Assembly (NCBI GenBank): GCA_001824635.1
Contig: MHYB01000049.1
Coordinates: 12,233 to 26,743, forward strand
DNA: 14,511 nucleotides
Direction of reading: 5' to 3'
Source: Planctomycetes bacterium GWF2_50_10
GTDB taxonomy: Bacteria; Planctomycetota; Phycisphaerae; Sedimentisphaerales; GWF2-50-10
The notes below the pieces were generated by a model. It worked only from the letters and a program-made list of their open reading frames with translations. It was not told the origin of the DNA and ran no database searches. The position numbers and the translations under genes were made by a program. Positions 11,921 to 14,511 of the stretch are shown here, piece by piece (the stretch's first letter is position 1; every line of letters begins with the position of its first letter).

Positions 11921-14511
11921 TTAAAGAGTGCTCGTATTTCCGAGCCGCTTCTTCTCAAGCTGAATATTCAGACCCAGGCCTCTGATTTCATTACACAACA
12001 CGTCGAACGATATCGGCGTCCCGGCCTCGAGCGTATTTTCGCCCCTGACCATGGATTCATATATCTTTGTACGGCCTTCAATATCGTCGCTCTTTACAGT
12101 CAGAAGTTCCTGAAGCGTATATGCCGCGCCGTAACCTTCCAGCGCCCACACTTCCATTTCTCCAAACCTCTGGCCGCCCGTTCTCGCCTTGCCGCCCAGC
12201 GGTTGCTGAGTGATAAGACTGTACGGACCCGTCGAACGAGCATGGATCTTGTCGTCCACAAGATGGTGCAGTTTCAACATGTACATATAGCCGATCGTTG
12301 CCTGCTGCTCAAACGACTCGCCGGTTCTCCCGTCAAAAAGCGTCGTCTTCAACGACCAGTCTCTTTGTGTATCCAGCAGAGAGCCAACTGTGGCGAATAT
12401 TTCCTCAGCTGGCGGAGCCTGCTTTTTCGCCAGCAGATCTGCCTGCCTGCTCCTGGAATGTGCATTTGATTCGTCCACAAGAGCTTTGATCTGGGCCTCG
12501 TCGGCACCATCGAATACAGGCGTAACCGCACTGAAGCCAAGAACTTTAGCTACCCACCCAAGGTGAGTCTCAAGTATCTGCCCAACGTTCATACGACTTG
12601 GTACGCCAAGCGGATTAAGCAGTACCTCAACGCTTCTGCCATCTTCAAGGAAAGGCATATCCTCTTCAGGCATTATCCTGGCGATAACACCCTTGTTTCC
12701 GTGGCGACCGGCCATCTTATCGCCAATCGAAAGCGACCGCTTCGTCGCGATATATATCTTCGCCATTTCAAGAACGCCGCTGGGAAGTTCATCCCCGTGC
12801 TTGAGTCTTTCAAGTTTGCGGGCCTTCTCTTCCTGTATTTCTTTGATCTTAGGCCAGTACTGGTCATATATCTTCTGTACGTCATCACGAACATTCGCCG
12901 GCTTCACCCAGTTCATCGAGAAATTCTCGATCTGCTCGTAGATCACGTCCAGGTCTTCGCTGACGCCGACTTTTTGCCTCGTCGTCGGGTCGACCATCGC
13001 CACCTCGAATTTCGAAGTGATAGCCTCTATCATCTGCCTGAAGACCTTGATCTCTTTGGCCTTCATATCCTGTTCGTATTGCTTCATCTCGGCCTTCTGA
13101 GCCTTCTGCTGCTCTTCAGACCCGGCCCCGCGACGCGTAAACCGCTTCGTTTCGATCACGATGCCTTCATAGCCGCTTGGTACTTCAAGCGAATCGTTCT
13201 TTACATCTTCGCCTGCCCTGCCGAATATCGCGTGCAGAAGCTTCTCTTCCGGCGTAAGCTCAGTCTTGCTCTTTGGCGAAACCTTGCCAACCAGTATGTC
13301 ACCAGGTGCTACTCGCGTACCTTCGCGAACTACACCGTTCTCATCCAGGTTACGCAGTGCCTTTTCGCTCACGTTTGGAATATCTCTGGTGAATTCCTCA
13401 CGACCAAGCTTCGTCTCGCGAACCTCGATGCTGAACTCGTCAATATGTATGCTGCTGAAAGTATCGTTCCTGACCAGCTTCTCGCTGATCAAAATGGCGT
13501 CCTCAAAGTTGAACCCGTCGAACGGCACAAACGCTACCAATGCGTTCTTGCCCAACGCCAGCACGCCTTCCGCAGTACCGCCCCCGTCCGCAATGATCTG
13601 CCCTTTTTTAATCTGCTGACCAAGGCTCACTATCGGCTTCTGGTTAAGGCATGTCCTTTCGTTTAGACCGACAAATTTGAGCAGTTCATATTCATCGGTG
13701 TTGTCGATTACGATATGCGTCGCGTCTACAGCCGTAACTGTCCCGTCCTTGCGGGCTTTGACAACCATAGAACTGTTCGATGCCACATAATCCTCCATGC
13801 CCGTACCAACAAGCGGACTTTCCGTCATCAACAGCGGAACCGCCTGCCTTTGCATGTTCGAACCCATCAGTGCTCGGTTTGCGTCGTCATGTTCAAGGAA
13901 CGGTATCAGCGACGCCGAAACGCCAACAACCTGCTTCGGAGATATATCAACGTAATTGATTTCCGTCGAATCCACCTGGGCAAGGTCGCCCTTCTTGCGG
14001 GCCAGCGATGCACCTGGCGTGATCTGCTTGGTCTTGGGATCGATCACGCTTGGCGGTGCGAACACAACTCCCATTTCCTCGTCCGCGCGAAGGAAAACGT
14101 TCTCGCCTGTCAACTTCCCGTCGACCGCCTTGCGGTAAGGAGTGATCAAAAATCCGTATGCGTCTATTGCCGAGAAAATTCCCAGCGAAGCTATAAGTCC
14201 GATGTTAGTGCCTTCAGGCGTCTCGATCGGGCATATTCTTCCGTAGTGACTGATATGCACGTCGCGAACTTCAAAGCCCGCGCGTTTCCTGTTTAAGCCT
14301 CCCGGCCCAAGTGCCGAAAGCCTTCTCTCATGCGTCAGCATGCTCAGTGCGTTGGTCTGGTCCACAACCTGGCTCAACTCGCCTCTGCCGAAGAAATATT
14401 CGATGCTGCTCGAAACGCTCTTGGAATTCACAAGATCTGCGATGCGGATTACTGAATCCGTATCCTTCATGCTCATGCGCTCCTGCACCGTCCGGCGAAG
14501 CTTCAGAAGAC
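11921..14511 (-). CDS. rpoB: DNA-directed RNA polymerase subunit beta, partial: C-terminal 862 residues
   Basis: This subunit forms one jaw of RNA polymerase, binds rifampicin and contributes active-site lysines. The frame is open to the window edge (it reads LLKLRRTVQERMSMKD), so the N-terminal third or so is outside the window and the GTG at 14488 is not the real start. Visible features, counted from the window edge: the rifampicin region FGRGELSQVVDQTNALS and LTHERRLSALGPGG (about 40-71) with the counterparts of Asp516, His526, Arg529 and Ser531 all conserved; PIETPEGTNIGL after it; the flap region FGRAGEDVKNDSLEVPSG; KMAGRHGNKG (598-607) with the two active-site lysines; and GGQRFGEMEVWALEGYGAA near the C-terminus. 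It ends RLGNTSTL at 11924. A long charged helical stretch (QKAQKAEMKQYEQDMKAKEI) matches the variable region after the flap. Confidence 0.98.
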   Translation of the reverse strand, partial: LLKLRRTVQERMSMKDTDSVIRIADLVNSKSVSSSIEYFFGRGELSQVVDQTNALSMLTHERRLSALGPGGLNRKRAGFEVRDVHISHYGRICPIETPEGTNIGLIASLGIFSAIDAYGFLITPYRKAVDGKLTGENVFLRADEEMGVVFAPPSVIDPKTKQITPGASLARKKGDLAQVDSTEINYVDISPKQVVGVSASLIPFLEHDDANRALMGSNMQRQAVPLLMTESPLVGTGMEDYVASNSSMVVKARKDGTVTAVDATHIVIDNTDEYELLKFVGLNERTCLNQKPIVSLGQQIKKGQIIADGGGTAEGVLALGKNALVAFVPFDGFNFEDAILISEKLVRNDTFSSIHIDEFSIEVRETKLGREEFTRDIPNVSEKALRNLDENGVVREGTRVAPGDILVGKVSPKSKTELTPEEKLLHAIFGRAGEDVKNDSLEVPSGYEGIVIETKRFTRRGAGSEEQQKAQKAEMKQYEQDMKAKEIKVFRQMIEAITSKFEVAMVDPTTRQKVGVSEDLDVIYEQIENFSMNWVKPANVRDDVQKIYDQYWPKIKEIQEEKARKLERLKHGDELPSGVLEMAKIYIATKRSLSIGDKMAGRHGNKGVIARIMPEEDMPFLEDGRSVEVLLNPLGVPSRMNVGQILETHLGWVAKVLGFSAVTPVFDGADEAQIKALVDESNAHSRSRQADLLAKKQAPPAEEIFATVGSLLDTQRDWSLKTTLFDGRTGESFEQQATIGYMYMLKLHHLVDDKIHARSTGPYSLITQQPLGGKARTGGQRFGEMEVWALEGYGAAYTLQELLTVKSDDIEGRTKIYESMVRGENTLEAGTPISFDVLCNEIRGLGLNIQLEKKRLGNTSTL

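Noticed and set aside
12563..13666. Long plus-strand open frame of 367 codons
   Set aside because: It lies wholly antisense to rpoB, has no recognisable domain, and low-complexity leucine, arginine and histidine content typical of a shadow frame of a conserved gene.
13715..14296. Plus-strand open frame of 193 codons
   Set aside because: Antisense to rpoB; no ribosome binding site or domain evidence.
14486..14488. GTG at 14488 as the start of rpoB
   Set aside because: The frame continues upstream to the window edge with beta-subunit-like residues (LLKLRRTVQER), so the gene is merely cut by the window.
1..14511. Mobile elements, CRISPR arrays, tRNA or rRNA genes, inteins, frameshifts
   Set aside because: I looked for direct-repeat arrays, transposase-like frames, T-loop patterns, intein insertions in rpoB, rpoC and fusA, and broken conserved genes, and found none; all complete genes are intact over their full family length.

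Overview
This window is a contiguous block of translation and transcription housekeeping genes, all read from the minus strand. In transcription order (descending coordinates) they are rpoB (5' end missing), rpoC, rpsL, rpsG, fusA, rpsJ, rplC, rplD, rplW, rplB, rpsS, rplV and rpsC (3' end missing). This is a fusion of the rpoBC, str and S10 operons. I see no mobile element, tRNA, rRNA, CRISPR array or intein. Nearly all plus-strand reading frames are antisense shadows of these genes.

The organism is a bacterium, most likely a planctomycete and perhaps of the Phycisphaerae type. I base this on the character of the proteins: the L2 active-loop region reads VAHPMGGGEG followed by GGRHPCSP, the RpoB rifampicin region reads HERRLSALGPGG, EF-G has a GSALRYIGVQ G5 region, and no tuf gene lies between fusA and rpsJ. 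The placement comes from memory of family sequences, not from a search, so it is only moderately certain.

Region by region: 14511-11921 is RNA polymerase beta and 11864-7590 is beta'. The rpoC ribosome binding site may sit in the loop of a small hairpin. 7558-6699 holds S12 and S7, packed tightly behind rpoC. A strong intrinsic terminator follows at 6690-6642, so most transcripts entering from rpoB should stop before fusA. fusA (6605-4521) encodes EF-G. A 310-base gap follows (4520-4211), which carries no tuf and a plausible AT-rich promoter for the S10 operon. Then come S10, a 10-bp intergenic hairpin, L3, L4, L23, L2, S19, L22 and the N-terminal 160 residues of S3.

The most unusual item is rplV. 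Its ~107-residue L22 core is preceded in frame by ~75 residues containing two helix-turn-helix-like units. This is a ribosomal protein with what looks like a nucleic-acid-binding add-on. Other points of note are an arginine in S12 at the position of the classic E. coli K88R streptomycin-resistance substitution, an altered L22 tunnel hairpin, a replaced Asp next to the key His of L2, and the rpsG/fusA terminator.
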